Positions 9,228 to 16,991 of a DNA stretch of 44,163 bases are shown here, in pieces; position 1 is the first letter of the stretch; the number at the start of each line of letters is the position of its first letter. Source of the stretch: an archaeon (GTDB lineage: Archaea > Nanobdellota > Nanobdellia > Pacearchaeales > UBA284); contig CP070794.1 of assembly GCA_020343435.1 (NCBI GenBank), positions 303,558 through 347,720 of the forward strand. The letters run 5' to 3'. The notes under the pieces were generated by a model, which worked only from the letters and a program-made list of their open reading frames with translations, ran no database searches and was not told the DNA's origin. Made by a program: the position numbers and the translations under genes.

Positions 9228-9518
9228 TTAGTATCCTGATATTCCTGAAACCCTTTGAAAATCCTCCAGAGTTTTTAGCCCGCCAGGAATAACAATTCCA
9301 TTAGCCACCATTATCTCTTCTGGAACAAGGGCCTTAACTGATATAGGAGTATCTCTTTCAAATCTGGCAATCATAAAACTTCCTTCACATGTATCTAGAC
9401 ATTTGTATTGGGGTTCCTTTTCTTTTCTACAATCTCCTGGTTTCAGTTTAACCTTCACATTGTAAAGGTCAACTCCCCCATACCTTCTAACATCTACTTC
9501 TCTTTCCAAAATATCCAT
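9228..9518 (-). CDS. Hypothetical protein, N-terminal part of an interrupted gene
   Basis: A 96-residue frame starting MDILEREVDVRRYGGVDLYN and ending VSGISGY before TAA. It is a soluble, mixed alpha/beta sequence with two Cys clusters (GDCRKEKEPQYKCLDTCEGS). The same reading frame stays open for another 108 codons beyond the stop, so the full ancestral product would be about 205 residues. The two halves have compatible composition. It may be translated alone as a short protein. I do not recognise the family. Confidence 0.6.
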   Translation of the reverse strand: MDILEREVDVRRYGGVDLYNVKVKLKPGDCRKEKEPQYKCLDTCEGSFMIARFERDTPISVKALVPEEIMVANGIVIPGGLKTLEDFQRVSGISGY

Positions 9519-9607
9519 AATTTCTTAATAAGGGGTGAGCTTTTAAAAGTTTCTAATGTAATTAATTAAAACAAAGACCTTAAAAATACGTAAAATGTGT
9601 ATATTCT

Positions 9608-9853
9608 ATGACTAAAAAGAAAGAGAAAAAAGGTATGAGAGGAGAAGTTATAGAAAAAATAACCCTGTTATTAACAGCAGCTTTTGGTTTTGTTGCAGCT
9701 CTACAATGGAATAATTGGGTTAAAGAGTTAATAAAACCAATAACTGAAAGTGGAACAGGACACTGGTGGTTATTTTTAATTGCAGTTGTTGTAACTCTAG
9801 TTGCTGTTTTAGTAGCTTATTTATTAGGTAAAGCTTCTGTTAGAGCAAAATAA
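9608..9853 (+). CDS. DUF5654-like small two-helix membrane protein
   Basis: An 81-residue protein with a Lys-rich N-terminus and two membrane helices: ITLLLTAAFGFVAALQW and WLFLIAVVVTLVAVLVAYLL. The AAFGFVAALQWNNWVKEL segment resembles the family I know as DUF5654, common in archaea and of unknown function. It ends 10 bp before scpB and is probably co-transcribed with it. A TATA-like element (CCTTAAAAATAC) lies about 25 nt upstream. Confidence 0.65.
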   Translation: MTKKKEKKGMRGEVIEKITLLLTAAFGFVAALQWNNWVKELIKPITESGTGHWWLFLIAVVVTLVAVLVAYLLGKASVRAK

Positions 9854-9863
9854 TCTCTTTAAA

Positions 9864-10352
9864 ATGGGAATTAATGAAAATCTTGAATTAATGAAAAAAA
9901 TAGAGGCAACTTTATTTTTATCTGCAAGATTCTTAACTGTAAATGACTTAGTTAGACTTACTGGAGTTGATTCTATTATGATTAAAAGATTATTAGATGA
10001 TCTAGAAAAAAAATATAAAAATGAGGATTCTGCTTTAAGAATTATTAAAAGAAATTTTGAAGAAGAACAATTATTCAAAATGGATGTTAAACAAGATTTT
10101 CATGGTATTATTAATAGAATTGTTTCAGGAAAAGCTGAGTTTAATAAAGGAGAACAAGAGACCTTAGCTATTATTGCTTACAAACAACCAATTAAACAGA
10201 GTATTGTGGTTAAGATACGGGGAAATAAAGCTTATGATCATATTAAACATGCAATTGTTGCTGGATTAGTTAGAGCTAAAAGAAGTGGAAGAACTTATGA
10301 GTTGAATTTAACAGAACAGTTTTATGAGTATTTTAATTTAGATAAAAAATGA
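9864..10352 (+). CDS. scpB: Segregation and condensation protein B (ScpB)
   Basis: A 162-residue winged-helix protein that binds the kleisin ScpA in the SMC condensin complex and so acts in chromosome compaction and segregation. The diagnostic block is ETLAIIAYKQPIKQS...IRGNKAYDHIKHAIVAGLV. The N-terminal winged helix (IEATLFLSARFLTVNDLVRL) is also typical. Its partner scpA is in this window at 16169, about 6 kb away and not adjacent. The 3' end overlaps the PIN-domain gene by 4 bp (ATGA), starting a tightly coupled series of genes. Confidence 0.9.
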   Translation: MGINENLELMKKIEATLFLSARFLTVNDLVRLTGVDSIMIKRLLDDLEKKYKNEDSALRIIKRNFEEEQLFKMDVKQDFHGIINRIVSGKAEFNKGEQETLAIIAYKQPIKQSIVVKIRGNKAYDHIKHAIVAGLVRAKRSGRTYELNLTEQFYEYFNLDKK

Positions 10353-10732
10353 ACATCGTAGTTGATACAAACTTTTTAGTATATCTTGCTGAGAACAAGA
10401 TCTTTGATGAGTTATACAATCTTGGATATAAAATAATAGTTCCAAGAATTGTTGATTTTGAATTAGAAAAACTAGGTTCAGATGAAAATGCTAAAGCTTC
10501 AAATAGAGATGCTGCAATGCTAGCTCAAAATATTATTAGAAAATGGGTAAGATTAAAAAAAGCAAAATACTTAGATAGAGAAGAAGATAATGCTGATGAA
10601 GCTATTTTCAATTATGCTAAAAAAACAAAATCTATTGTAGCAACAATGGATTTAGAATTAAGAGAAAGATTAAAAAAAGCTGGGGTAAAGATAGCATTAA
10701 TGAGACAAAAGAATCATATTGAAGTAGAATAA
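10349..10732 (+). CDS. PIN-domain ribonuclease
   Basis: A 127-residue PIN-domain protein. The acidic metal-binding positions are visible: Asp in VVDTNFLVYLAE, Glu in VDFELEKLG, Asp in NADEAIFNYAKK and Asp in VATMDLELRERL. The layout is closer to archaeal Fcf1/VapC9-like single-domain PIN proteins than to classic VapC, and no antitoxin gene precedes it. It overlaps scpB by 4 bp and is followed by the methyltransferase after one base, suggesting a housekeeping RNA-processing role rather than a toxin. The substrate is unknown. Confidence 0.8.
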   Translation: MNIVVDTNFLVYLAENKIFDELYNLGYKIIVPRIVDFELEKLGSDENAKASNRDAAMLAQNIIRKWVRLKKAKYLDREEDNADEAIFNYAKKTKSIVATMDLELRERLKKAGVKIALMRQKNHIEVE

Positions 10733-10733
10733 A

Positions 10734-11474
10734 ATGCCAAAAGATAGGGGAATAGAAAAAGTAAAAGATTATTTTGAAGATTTTTTAGATCTGGTTAGAA
10801 AAAAAATTGCTTCTCAAGGGAGAGTAAGGATTCTTGATGCTGGTTGTGGTTATGGAATTGCAATGCTTGGTTTTGTTAAAGAATTTGGAAATAAGGTCGA
10901 GATGATTGGATTCAATTATTCTGAGAAAGATGGAAGTAGAGAGATGATGAAAAAAGAAGCTGTGAAAAAGAGAATTTTTTCTAAAAAAGAACTCTCTAAG
11001 ATAAAGTTACCTAGAATAATTTATTGTGATGCAAGTAAAAAATTACCATTTAAATCAAATTATTTTGATTTTGTTTATAGCATGGCTTCTATTTATCTCT
11101 ATGATGATAAAATCAATTTTTTACAAGAGTGTAATAGGGTATTAAAAAAGAAGGGGATAGCTAGACTAAGTGTGGCATTCTGGCCACATTTCAAAAACAA
11201 AGTTGGTTTTCCAAGTAAATACTATGAAATGTGGGAAATCTGGGACAAGGGAAAAGAGATTAAAATTATTGATTATTTTAAAAAATTTAAAAACATAAGA
11301 AACATTGGAAAAGCAGGAGATAGATTACAATATTTAGAAATTAAAAAAGTTAAAAAATTAGATTTCGGATTAAAGCTAGTTACTTCAATTGATTATAATT
11401 TCATTTGGAAAAAGTGGGCTGGAATAAAAAGTATTTATACCACCCAAAGAAAACTCAAACCACGTTGGAAATGA
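10734..11474 (+). CDS. Class I SAM-dependent methyltransferase
   Basis: A 246-residue Rossmann-fold methyltransferase. Motif I is RILDAGCGYGIAMLGF, an acidic motif II follows in EMIGFNYSEKDGS, and the DFVYSMASIYLYDD...ECNRVLKKKGIARLSV segment is the usual motif IV and strand 5 region of methyltransferase 11-type enzymes. The substrate cannot be read from the sequence. It sits in an operon with a PIN nuclease upstream and a Nudix hydrolase overlapping its stop. Confidence 0.8.
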   Translation: MPKDRGIEKVKDYFEDFLDLVRKKIASQGRVRILDAGCGYGIAMLGFVKEFGNKVEMIGFNYSEKDGSREMMKKEAVKKRIFSKKELSKIKLPRIIYCDASKKLPFKSNYFDFVYSMASIYLYDDKINFLQECNRVLKKKGIARLSVAFWPHFKNKVGFPSKYYEMWEIWDKGKEIKIIDYFKKFKNIRNIGKAGDRLQYLEIKKVKKLDFGLKLVTSIDYNFIWKKWAGIKSIYTTQRKLKPRWK

Positions 11475-11905
11475 AAAAAAGAGGTAGAAAAACTGTGAAA
11501 AAGACTGTAGCTAAAGCAATTTTTTTAAAAAGAAAAGGGCAAGAATACTTAATTTGTTTAGAGAAGAGAAGACATGATGAAACAAATTATGCTGGAGTCT
11601 GGGGATTACCACAAGGACATAAGAAAAAGAGTGAAAATATTATTAAAACTCTAAAAAGAGAGATGTTAGAAGAACTAGCTGTTAGAGTTATCTCATATAA
11701 AAAACTCGGAGTTTTCAGAGATACTGATTTTACTTCTAAACATCATTATACCCATCATGTATTTGTGTGTTTTGAATGGGCTGGTTTGATTGCCCACACT
11801 TTTGAACAAGAACTAATTGCTTGGGTTCCTCTAAAAGAAGCATTTAATTTCAATCTTCCAGAAGTAGATAAGAAGATCCTTCATAAGTTAGTCAAGATGG
11901 AGTAA
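11471..11905 (+). CDS. Nudix hydrolase
   Basis: A 144-residue Nudix-fold pyrophosphohydrolase. The Nudix box reads GHKKKSENIIKTLKREMLEEL, followed by AV where a Gly is usual in the box. Upstream is ETNYAGVWGLPQG, the usual strand before the box. The Met at 11471 overlaps the methyltransferase stop as ATGA and follows the operon pattern, so it is preferred over an upstream Met at 11405 that would overlap by 70 bp. Likely substrate is a nucleoside diphosphate derivative; the exact substrate is unknown. Confidence 0.85.
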   Translation: MKKRGRKTVKKTVAKAIFLKRKGQEYLICLEKRRHDETNYAGVWGLPQGHKKKSENIIKTLKREMLEELAVRVISYKKLGVFRDTDFTSKHHYTHHVFVCFEWAGLIAHTFEQELIAWVPLKEAFNFNLPEVDKKILHKLVKME

Positions 11906-11912
11906 AAGATTG

Positions 11913-12419
11913 TTATTCGATCTTTGGAAGTGCTGGGATTGTAGCATAGGATTTAACTTCAATTCTTACCCCCTTTTTTTTAAGTGGAAGTTCAAATGCC
12001 CCTTCAGCTTCCCTGGATGCGCGAGGCATTCCATATTTAGCATATACTTCATCCACGTCTTCAAAACCGGTCATAGAATCTAGACGAACCATAGTTTCTG
12101 TTACATGTCTAAGTGCTTCTTCCCAGCCCCAATTTAAACCATAATGTGTTGCTGCACCCATAATTACAGTAGCTATATTCCGTACCACTTGCTCTGTTTG
12201 TTCCGAATATGTGTTTCCAACCAAATTCCCCGCTTCATCTAATGGAACTATCCCAGCGATCTTAAAGTCCCATCCTATGGGGGTGTCTTTAGTTCCTTTC
12301 CTTACTGCGCAAACATATTTATAATGTCCCAATGGCTTGGCTAATCCTTTAACATTAAATCTTTCAATTAGACCATCATCTTCAGTTTCTACATCTGTTG
12401 TTAGATCTTCAATCCCCAT
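11913..12419 (-). CDS. RidA/YjgF-like protein
   Basis: A 168-residue protein. The C-terminal 110 residues resemble the RidA (YjgF/YER057c/UK114) fold: a DEAGNLVGNTYSEQTEQVVRN opening, a helix, then ETMVRLDSMTGFEDVDEVYA and a final beta strand VRIEVKSYATIPAL. RidA proteins hydrolyse reactive enamines or imines, but the usual conserved Arg and Glu cannot be confirmed by eye. The N-terminal 45 residues are extra relative to the family's usual 125-130. The start at 12419 is favoured over 12494 because the extra 25 residues would run into the divergent promoter region. It is divergent from rpo7. Confidence 0.55.
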   Translation of the reverse strand: MGIEDLTTDVETEDDGLIERFNVKGLAKPLGHYKYVCAVRKGTKDTPIGWDFKIAGIVPLDEAGNLVGNTYSEQTEQVVRNIATVIMGAATHYGLNWGWEEALRHVTETMVRLDSMTGFEDVDEVYAKYGMPRASREAEGAFELPLKKKGVRIEVKSYATIPALPKIE

Positions 12420-12492
12420 TTTAACTTGAATTAAAGAGATCTTATATATTTTTATATGATCTAAAATATATTCAAAAAGATAAATTGAAAAC

Positions 12493-12500
12493 ATTTAAAA
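12493..12500 (+). promoter_or_regulatory. TATA-like box for the rpo7 operon
   Basis: ATTTAAAA about 33 nt upstream of the rpo7 ATG at 12533. The same spacer contains a near-palindrome GATCTTATATA/TTATATGATC around 12438-12463 that overlaps the opposing promoter of the RidA-like gene. Confidence 0.45.
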
Positions 12501-12532
12501 AGCAAAAATTGGTTCTGTTTATACTTAGTAAA

Positions 12533-13129
12533 ATGTTTTGTGTACTAGATATAGATGATTATGTAAGAGTAGAGCCAGAGCTATTTAACTTAGCTACAAA
12601 AGATGCTATAAAGCAGCAATTAGAAAAACAATACGCAGATTACATAGATGAAGATTTTGGTTCTGTAATAGCTGTTCTAGATGTATCAAGAGTTGGAGAT
12701 GGAATTCTTATACCAGAAGATCCTGCTGCTTATTATGATTCTAGTTTCAAATTACTAGTTTTCAAACCAGAATTACAAGAATTAGTATTTGGAAAAATAT
12801 CTCAGATAACTAATTTTGGAGCTTTCTTAGATCTTGGAAGTATGGAAGCAATGATCCATATTTCTCAAACAATGGATGATTATGTAACTTTTTCAAAAGC
12901 TAATAGTTTGTTAGGAAGATCTAGTAAAAGAGCATTAAAAAAAGGAGATCTTTGTTTAGCAAGAATTGTTGCAGTAAGTTTTAGAACTACTCCTCCAAAA
13001 TTAGGATTAACAATGAGACAACCAGGATTAGGAAAAATAGATTGGATTAATGATGAAAAGAGAAAAGCTAAATTATTAGCAGAAAAAGCTGCAAGAGCTG
13101 CTTCTGGAAAAACTAAAAAGAAAAAATGA
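12533..13129 (+). CDS. rpo7: DNA-directed RNA polymerase subunit Rpo7 (RpoE')
   Basis: A 198-residue stalk subunit of archaeal RNA polymerase, homologous to eukaryotic Rpb7. The N-terminal RNP-like half contains YVRVEPELF. The C-terminal S1/OB domain contains ELVFGKISQITNFGAFLDLGSMEAMIHISQ and GLTMRQPGLGK. A Lys/Ala-rich tail follows (AARAASGKTKKKK). The Met at 12533 (MFCVLDIDDYVRV) matches the family start and has a promoter at proper spacing. The gene overlaps spt4 by 4 bp, which is the standard archaeal rpo7-spt4-S24e-S27ae arrangement. Confidence 0.92.
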   Translation: MFCVLDIDDYVRVEPELFNLATKDAIKQQLEKQYADYIDEDFGSVIAVLDVSRVGDGILIPEDPAAYYDSSFKLLVFKPELQELVFGKISQITNFGAFLDLGSMEAMIHISQTMDDYVTFSKANSLLGRSSKRALKKGDLCLARIVAVSFRTTPPKLGLTMRQPGLGKIDWINDEKRKAKLLAEKAARAASGKTKKKK

Positions 13130-13311
13130 AAGGAGAAAAAGTTTGTAAGAAATGCCAAATAATGGTTAGTGGAGATAAATGTCTATTATGTAATGGAAAT
13201 CAATTAGTTGAAAACTGGAGAGGAAAAGTTATAATCTTTAATCCTGAAAAAAGTGAAATAGCTCAACATTTAAAGTTTAAACAAAAAGGAAGATATGCAA
13301 TAAAAGTTTAA
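13126..13311 (+). CDS. spt4: Transcription elongation factor Spt4
   Basis: A 61-residue zinc-ribbon protein with two Cys pairs (CKKC and CLLC), ending GRYAIKV, as in archaeal Spt4 (formerly RpoE''). It pairs with Spt5 to close the RNA polymerase clamp and raise processivity. The start overlaps the rpo7 stop by 4 bp (ATGA), and rps24e begins one base after its stop. Confidence 0.9.
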   Translation: MKGEKVCKKCQIMVSGDKCLLCNGNQLVENWRGKVIIFNPEKSEIAQHLKFKQKGRYAIKV

Positions 13312-13312
13312 A

Positions 13313-13669
13313 ATGAATTTTAAAATAATTTCAAAAGATGTTAAACCTTTAGTTGAAAGAACTGAAATTATTGTAAAAGTTACAGATAAAGTAACTCCTT
13401 CAAATGAACAAGTTAAAGATGCTATTGCTAAAGAAGCTAATAAACCTAAAGAATTGATTGTTGTTAAAAAAATAGATCAGAAATATGGTTCAGATGAATC
13501 AGAAGTTTTTGCTTATGTTTATGATTCTCAAAGTTCTATGAAAAAATTTGAGATAGTCACAAAACATATGAAGAAAAAAGAAGTTGAAGCTAAGAAAGCT
13601 AAAGAAGCTCCAAAAGAGGAAAAACCAGCTAAGAAAAAGGAAGAAGTTAAAGAGGAGAAGAAAGAATAA
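13313..13669 (+). CDS. rps24e: Ribosomal protein S24e
   Basis: A 118-residue small-subunit protein. The N-terminal half (FKIISKDVKPLVERTEIIVKV...PSNEQVKDAIAKEANKPKEL) and the FAYVYDSQSSMKKFE element match archaeal S24e. The C-terminal 35 residues are a low-complexity Lys/Glu tail, longer than in many archaea, possibly a lineage-specific extension. It is the third gene of the rpo7 operon and shares its last base with the start of S27ae. Confidence 0.92.
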   Translation: MNFKIISKDVKPLVERTEIIVKVTDKVTPSNEQVKDAIAKEANKPKELIVVKKIDQKYGSDESEVFAYVYDSQSSMKKFEIVTKHMKKKEVEAKKAKEAPKEEKPAKKKEEVKEEKKE

Positions 13670-13887
13670 TGGGAAAGAAAGGACAAAAGAAAGTTGTAAA
13701 GAAAGGTAAGAAAAAGAAAAAGAATAAAAAAACTAGTGAGAAATGGAAACAATACAAATTAGAAGGAAATAAAGTCTCACGATTAAAGAAACCATGTCCA
13801 AGATGTGGTCCTGGAATATTTTTATCTAATCACAAAGATAGATTATTTTGTGGCAAGTGCCATTATACAGAGTATATAAAAAAATAA
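13669..13887 (+). CDS. rps27ae: Ribosomal protein S27ae
   Basis: A 72-residue zinc-ribbon ribosomal protein. A 25-residue Lys-rich N-terminus precedes the core KPCPRCGPGIFLSNHKDRLF and CGKCHYTEY, with the four zinc-binding Cys (CPRC, CGKC). It ends the operon. The ATG is formed by TAATGG overlapping the S24e stop. Confidence 0.93.
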   Translation: MGKKGQKKVVKKGKKKKKNKKTSEKWKQYKLEGNKVSRLKKPCPRCGPGIFLSNHKDRLFCGKCHYTEYIKK

Positions 13888-13916
13888 TGCTCAAAAGGTG
13901 TAAAAAGAGGTGAGCA
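13888..13916 (+). terminator. Stem-loop after the rpo7 operon
   Basis: TGCTCA at 13888-13893 pairs perfectly with TGAGCA at 13911-13916 around a 17-nt loop, immediately after the S27ae stop. There is no long T tract just after it, so a termination role is inferred from position. The loop contains GAGGTGA-like SD sequence with no start codon at usual spacing. Confidence 0.3.
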
Positions 13917-13982
13917 AAAGGCTAAGGGGTTTTCTAGTACAATAATTCTTATAAATAATTAGGATATATTAACTAAAGGAAA

Positions 13983-15914
13983 ATGGGGGAACCAAAGGAT
14001 TTTTGTTTTGGATCTAGAGAAATAAGGGAGATGATTAATTCAAAGAGGCTTATCTTTCCTGAAGGAGTTACAAAGGATCCAAATAAGAAAGAACAACTTA
14101 TTCAACCTTCTTCTTTTGAAGCGCCATTAGGAGATCATTGTTATGTTTTGGATATGGGGGAGCTTGGATTATTTAGACCAAGACATAGTCAAACAGTGAA
14201 AAAAACATTACTTAAATTAGAACATAGAAGAAAAAAAGATATAACTAATGGATTTGAACTTAAAATAGGATATGGTTATCTATTTCCTCTTAATGCTTCA
14301 GTTAAACTTATTGGAAGAGAGTTCATTAAATCATCTCCACGAAGTAGAAGTGGTAGAAATTTTTTAGATATAAGATTTTTGGCAGATTATAATTCTAGTT
14401 TTGATGAGATTCACAGTTCAGAACATTCAGAGTATGTTAGTTTATGGTTACTTGTGAAACCACAAATATATAATATAATTGTTAGGCCAGGAATAACATT
14501 AAACCAATTAAGAGTATTTAGTGGACCTAATGCAGAGTTAACTCCTGAAGAAGTAAAGGAAATATGTGAAAAAGAGAATATTTTGTATAGGTTAAATGGG
14601 GAAGGAAAACTTATTCCTATTAAACCAGAGATAACCCATGATGGGATCACATTACATCTTGATTTGGTTGGGCCAAAGAATCATGAAGGAGTTGTTGCTT
14701 TAAAAGCAAAAAGCAATCCAGACCCTATTGATTTTAGTTTAAAGGAAGAGTATGATGCTGAAGATTATTTTGTTACAATGATTATAGAAGATAAAGAGAT
14801 TAAGGTTGATCCAACTAGTTTTAGATTAATGGCTTCTAAAGAGTATATTAGAACTCCTCTTTATTTGAGTATGGAACTAAGAGATTACTCCCATCTTGGA
14901 ATGAGGGGAGCATTACATTATGCAGGATTTATTGATTCTGGATTTGAAGGACAGATTGTTTTAGAGACAAAATCTGAAGAAAGCTCTGATATTGTCCTTA
15001 GACATGGAATGCCTATTAGTCATTTAAGACTATTTAGAACAGGAAAAGGAGTTCCAGATAAAGTTTATGGACCTGAGATAGGATCTCATTTTAAAGGGCA
15101 AGTTGGGGTAAGACCTTCAAGTCATTTCAAACCAATGGATTTTGAAAGTGCTGCAAAGATATTTCATAATCTCGAGATAAATATCTTAGCTTATGATAAA
15201 GATGATCTTGATAAAATTCACCCAAGAGAATTTAGTGGTAAATTAAGGATATTAGATCAAGGTAAAGAGAGAGAAATTCTAACCGATATTAGTAATGGTT
15301 TTTTTATGAAAAGAAGACTCTGTGAGAAAGACTATTTGTTGGTTCAACCAGTTCCTTCTTTAATAATTTTTGATAATAATGGGAATATTTGGAGATATAG
15401 AAGAAAAGGTAAAAAAGCAGAGTATGCTGAATCTGAATTAGTTGGAACACAAGCTATTGCATTTAATGGACATATTAGAGAACAAGATACTCCAGAGTAT
15501 TTGAAAACTGGATTAATAAGACAGATATGGAATAGAGAATTAGAATGGGTTGGGGAAGGAGATACAAGTCCTTCTGGAATAGTTAGGAATAAACAGATTT
15601 CTGAAAGACTGTTTAATATGAAGTTTGTTGGAACTCTTTATGCTGGAGAAGGTAAACCAGTAGATCAAAGACATGTTGGAATTGTTTTTGCAGTTAATGC
15701 AGAGGATGTTGAATTAAAACCAAGGATAACAACAAACTTGGTTGGTAAACCCCCAATAACAATTCAAAGAGCCTCTGTTCATGATCTTCAAAAAGTACCC
15801 ATTTCTGATGTTATCAAAGAGCTTAGTTTATTTAGGGAGAGTTATGATACATGGAGTCAGATCTTGATTCCACATTTAGAAGAGATTTATTCTAAGTTGA
15901 TAAGGTATAATTAA
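13983..15914 (+). CDS. dCTP deaminase (DCD/dUTPase-type, tandem fold) fused to a Nudix-like C-terminal domain
   Basis: A 643-residue protein in two parts. Residues 1-385 look like the long two-domain 2'-deoxycytidine triphosphate deaminase family: the KSSPRSRSGRNFLDIRFLAD segment, IIVRPGITLNQLRVF, then a second dUTPase-like fold with HYAGFIDSGFEGQIVLE and the closing VYGPEIGSHFKGQV. Residues about 390-643 resemble MutT-related phosphoesterases of the COG4112 type: QPVPSLIIFDNNGNIWRYRR, FNGHIREQDTPEYL, IRQIWNRELEW, DQRHVGIVFAV and a final WSQILIPHLEEIY helix. The Nudix box is incomplete (RELEW where REUxEE is expected), so catalysis by this half is doubtful. Expected role is pyrimidine deoxynucleotide metabolism or nucleotide-pool cleaning. 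It has its own TATA-like promoter (TTATAAATAATT near 13950). Confidence 0.75.
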   Translation: MGEPKDFCFGSREIREMINSKRLIFPEGVTKDPNKKEQLIQPSSFEAPLGDHCYVLDMGELGLFRPRHSQTVKKTLLKLEHRRKKDITNGFELKIGYGYLFPLNASVKLIGREFIKSSPRSRSGRNFLDIRFLADYNSSFDEIHSSEHSEYVSLWLLVKPQIYNIIVRPGITLNQLRVFSGPNAELTPEEVKEICEKENILYRLNGEGKLIPIKPEITHDGITLHLDLVGPKNHEGVVALKAKSNPDPIDFSLKEEYDAEDYFVTMIIEDKEIKVDPTSFRLMASKEYIRTPLYLSMELRDYSHLGMRGALHYAGFIDSGFEGQIVLETKSEESSDIVLRHGMPISHLRLFRTGKGVPDKVYGPEIGSHFKGQVGVRPSSHFKPMDFESAAKIFHNLEINILAYDKDDLDKIHPREFSGKLRILDQGKEREILTDISNGFFMKRRLCEKDYLLVQPVPSLIIFDNNGNIWRYRRKGKKAEYAESELVGTQAIAFNGHIREQDTPEYLKTGLIRQIWNRELEWVGEGDTSPSGIVRNKQISERLFNMKFVGTLYAGEGKPVDQRHVGIVFAVNAEDVELKPRITTNLVGKPPITIQRASVHDLQKVPISDVIKELSLFRESYDTWSQILIPHLEEIYSKLIRYN

Positions 15915-16135
15915 GAGACTTGCGTCCTAAGCATTAAAAACCCTAGGAAAAGCACCCATGCGATTCAAAGAGATTTGCGTGAACGCTTCTCCTGGGTAAA
16001 AAGAGGTGATAGTACATTAACTACTCCAAAGTTTATAAAGCTTTCGGTTTGTTCCAATTGTGTAGTGACAACTGCTCCTTTATAAACAAAATCCATTAAA
16101 AGCGAACTTCTATTCGCTAACTATATCTCCTTCTA
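15915..16135. other. Non-coding spacer between dcd fusion and scpA with inverted repeats
   Basis: A 254-bp gap that is less AT-rich than usual for this window. Visible pairings include ACCCA/TGGGT around 15955-15999 enclosing GCG/CGC segments, and AGCGAA/TTCGCT at about 16101-16118 (hairpin with a 6-nt loop). A GAGGTGAT SD-like string near 16004 has no start codon at normal spacing. This may be a structured RNA, but no known family was recognised. Confidence 0.35.
15965..16096 (-). CDS. Possible small ORF (43 aa) in the dcd-scpA spacer
   Basis: Reading the minus strand from an ATG at 16096 to a TGA at 15965 gives a 43-residue frame starting MDFVYKGAVVTTQLEQTES. Hydrophobic and polar residues alternate plausibly, but the frame is short and has no recognised relatives. 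The sequence could equally be a non-coding RNA or a gene remnant. Confidence 0.2.
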   Translation of the reverse strand: MDFVYKGAVVTTQLEQTESFINFGVVNVLSPLFTQEKRSRKSL

Positions 16136-16151
16136 AAGATTTATTAATCTT
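16136..16151 (+). promoter_or_regulatory. Inverted repeat overlapping the scpA TATA region
   Basis: AAGATT-TATT-AATCTT is a perfect 6-bp inverted repeat with a 4-bp spacer, covering the TATA-like TTTATTAA about 20-30 nt before the scpA ATG. It could be an operator or simply the AT-rich promoter core. Confidence 0.35.
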
Positions 16152-16168
16152 AATTCTTAGAATAACGT

Positions 16169-16957
16169 ATGGAAAAAGAGGTAAAAGAAAAGGTAACTCA
16201 GGATCAATTATACAACCTTTTAGTATCGAGAGAACTAAGCTGGCAAGCAATTATCTCAGATCTAATAAAAACAGAACAATTACATCCATGGGATATAGAT
16301 ATCTCTATTTTAGCTAACAAATTCCTAGAAAAAATCATGCAATTACAAGAATTAGAAGAAAATACCTTCTTTATCTCATCAAAAGTACTACTTGCTGCTG
16401 CTATTTTACTAAGAATGAAATCTGAAATTCTAAGAGAAAATATAAGATCAATAGATGAAGTTTTATTTGAAGATAAAGGTAAAGTAGGAATCTCAAAAAT
16501 ACCACAAATAATGATTCCTGGAGAAGAAGAATCTAAAGTATTAGTACCAAGAACTCCATTACCAAGAGCAAGAAAAGTTACATTAAATGAATTAATGACA
16601 GCTCTAGAAAAAGCAATTAATACAGAACATAGGAGGATTAAGAAGAGATTATCAATACATAGAGCAAGAAGAGAGTTAGATTTTGCTTTTCCAAGACCTA
16701 TTTTGAATGTTCCTAAGAAGATAAGAGAATTATGGGGAAGATTAAGAGATATATTCTATAAGGAAAAAAGAGATAAAGTGATGTTTAGCCAGTTATTATC
16801 TACTGAAACTAAGGAAGAGAAACTAGCTACTTTTGTTCCTTTAATGTTCTTAGATCATCAAAGAAAGATTTGGGTTGAACAAGAAGAACCTTTTGCAGAT
16901 ATTGAGGTATGGCTTAAGAAGAGACCAGAGTTGTTATCTGAGAGTGATAACAAATAG
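16169..16957 (+). CDS. scpA: Segregation and condensation protein A (ScpA, kleisin)
   Basis: A 262-residue kleisin. The N-terminal SMC-binding helices contain LHPWDIDISILANKFLEKI and the SSKVLLAAAILLRMKSEIL helix characteristic of ScpA. A charged linker follows, and the C-terminal winged helix contains LATFVPLMFLDHQRKIWVEQ...FADIEVWL. ScpA bridges the SMC head domains and binds ScpB (9864-10352). No SMC gene is in this window. An inverted repeat overlaps its promoter. Confidence 0.88.
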   Translation: MEKEVKEKVTQDQLYNLLVSRELSWQAIISDLIKTEQLHPWDIDISILANKFLEKIMQLQELEENTFFISSKVLLAAAILLRMKSEILRENIRSIDEVLFEDKGKVGISKIPQIMIPGEEESKVLVPRTPLPRARKVTLNELMTALEKAINTEHRRIKKRLSIHRARRELDFAFPRPILNVPKKIRELWGRLRDIFYKEKRDKVMFSQLLSTETKEEKLATFVPLMFLDHQRKIWVEQEEPFADIEVWLKKRPELLSESDNK

Positions 16958-16960
16958 AAA

Positions 16961-16970
16961 GGTTTAAATA
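16961..16970 (+). promoter_or_regulatory. TATA-like box for the 16992 gene
   Basis: GGTTTAAATA about 25 nt upstream of the ATG at 16992, just after scpA ends, suggesting that the two small genes downstream are transcribed separately from scpA. Confidence 0.45.
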
Positions 16971-16991
16971 GGGTTATTATCTGCTTCTTTT

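Noticed and set aside
10349-10732. PIN gene as a VapC toxin
   Set aside because: No antitoxin gene is adjacent; scpB overlaps upstream, and the sequence resembles housekeeping PIN proteins more than VapC.
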